The notes under the pieces were generated by a model. It did no database searches and was not told the DNA's origin. It saw nothing but the letters and a program-made list of their open reading frames with translations. DNA of 7,250 nt from Candidatus Bathyarchaeota archaeon (GTDB lineage: Archaea > Thermoproteota > Bathyarchaeia > TCS64): assembly GCA_014730055.1 (NCBI GenBank), contig WJIV01000143.1, positions 1 through 7,250 on the forward strand. The letters run 5' to 3'. Positions within the stretch are counted from its first letter, which is position 1, and each line of letters starts with the position of its first letter. Of this stretch, positions 5,431 through 7,250 are shown piece after piece. The position numbers and the translations under genes were made by a program.

Positions 5431-7250
<1,820 letters not shown>

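Overview
The window reads as a piece of an archaeal chromosome. The case rests on AT-rich TATA-type promoters placed about 25-35 nt before start codons with little or no leader, strong Shine-Dalgarno (SD) sites only at internal starts, T-tract ends, an AbrB-PhoU fusion of the archaeal type, and archaeal-type VapBC and NfnSL pairs. Together with a heliorhodopsin, this fits an uncultured sediment or freshwater archaeon (for example Asgard, Thermoplasmata-like or Bathyarchaeia-like), but I cannot fix the lineage from this sequence. GC judged by eye is about 40%, and somewhat higher in the heliorhodopsin gene.

Layout, left to right. (1) Position 1-687: the 3' part of a heliorhodopsin gene, whose first transmembrane helix lies outside the window. 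(2) 688-917: an AT-rich spacer with a 12-nt inverted repeat about 100 nt apart, ending in a TATA promoter. (3) 918-1590: a VapBC toxin-antitoxin pair (AbrB-fold antitoxin, PIN-domain RNase toxin). (4) 1645-1890, minus strand: a small winged-helix protein, convergent with vapC. (5) 2078-2440: a small PH/GRAM-like protein. (6) 2485-3722: a two-gene operon with an ECF-transporter S component and an amidohydrolase, behind a perfect 11+11 palindrome that covers its promoter. (7) 3931-4257: a second small PH/GRAM-like protein. (8) 4339-5355: an AbrB-PhoU regulator. (9) 5431-7250: the NfnS/NfnL (SudB/SudA-like) flavoprotein pair, with the large subunit cut by the window end.

The genes do not form one pathway. 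The clear functional units are VapBC, the S component with its hydrolase (probably uptake and processing of a small metabolite), and NfnSL (electron transfer between ferredoxin, pyridine nucleotide and possibly a third partner). The most notable points are the NfnS subunit, whose glycine-rich NAD(H) motif is replaced by a Cys/His-containing stretch; the palindromic operator in front of the ECF S component; and an identical 12-mer TATA element (TATATTTATCAA) upstream of three genes, two of which encode related PH-like proteins. No stretch above 300 bases lacks a gene, and I see no rRNA, tRNA, CRISPR array or insertion sequence.
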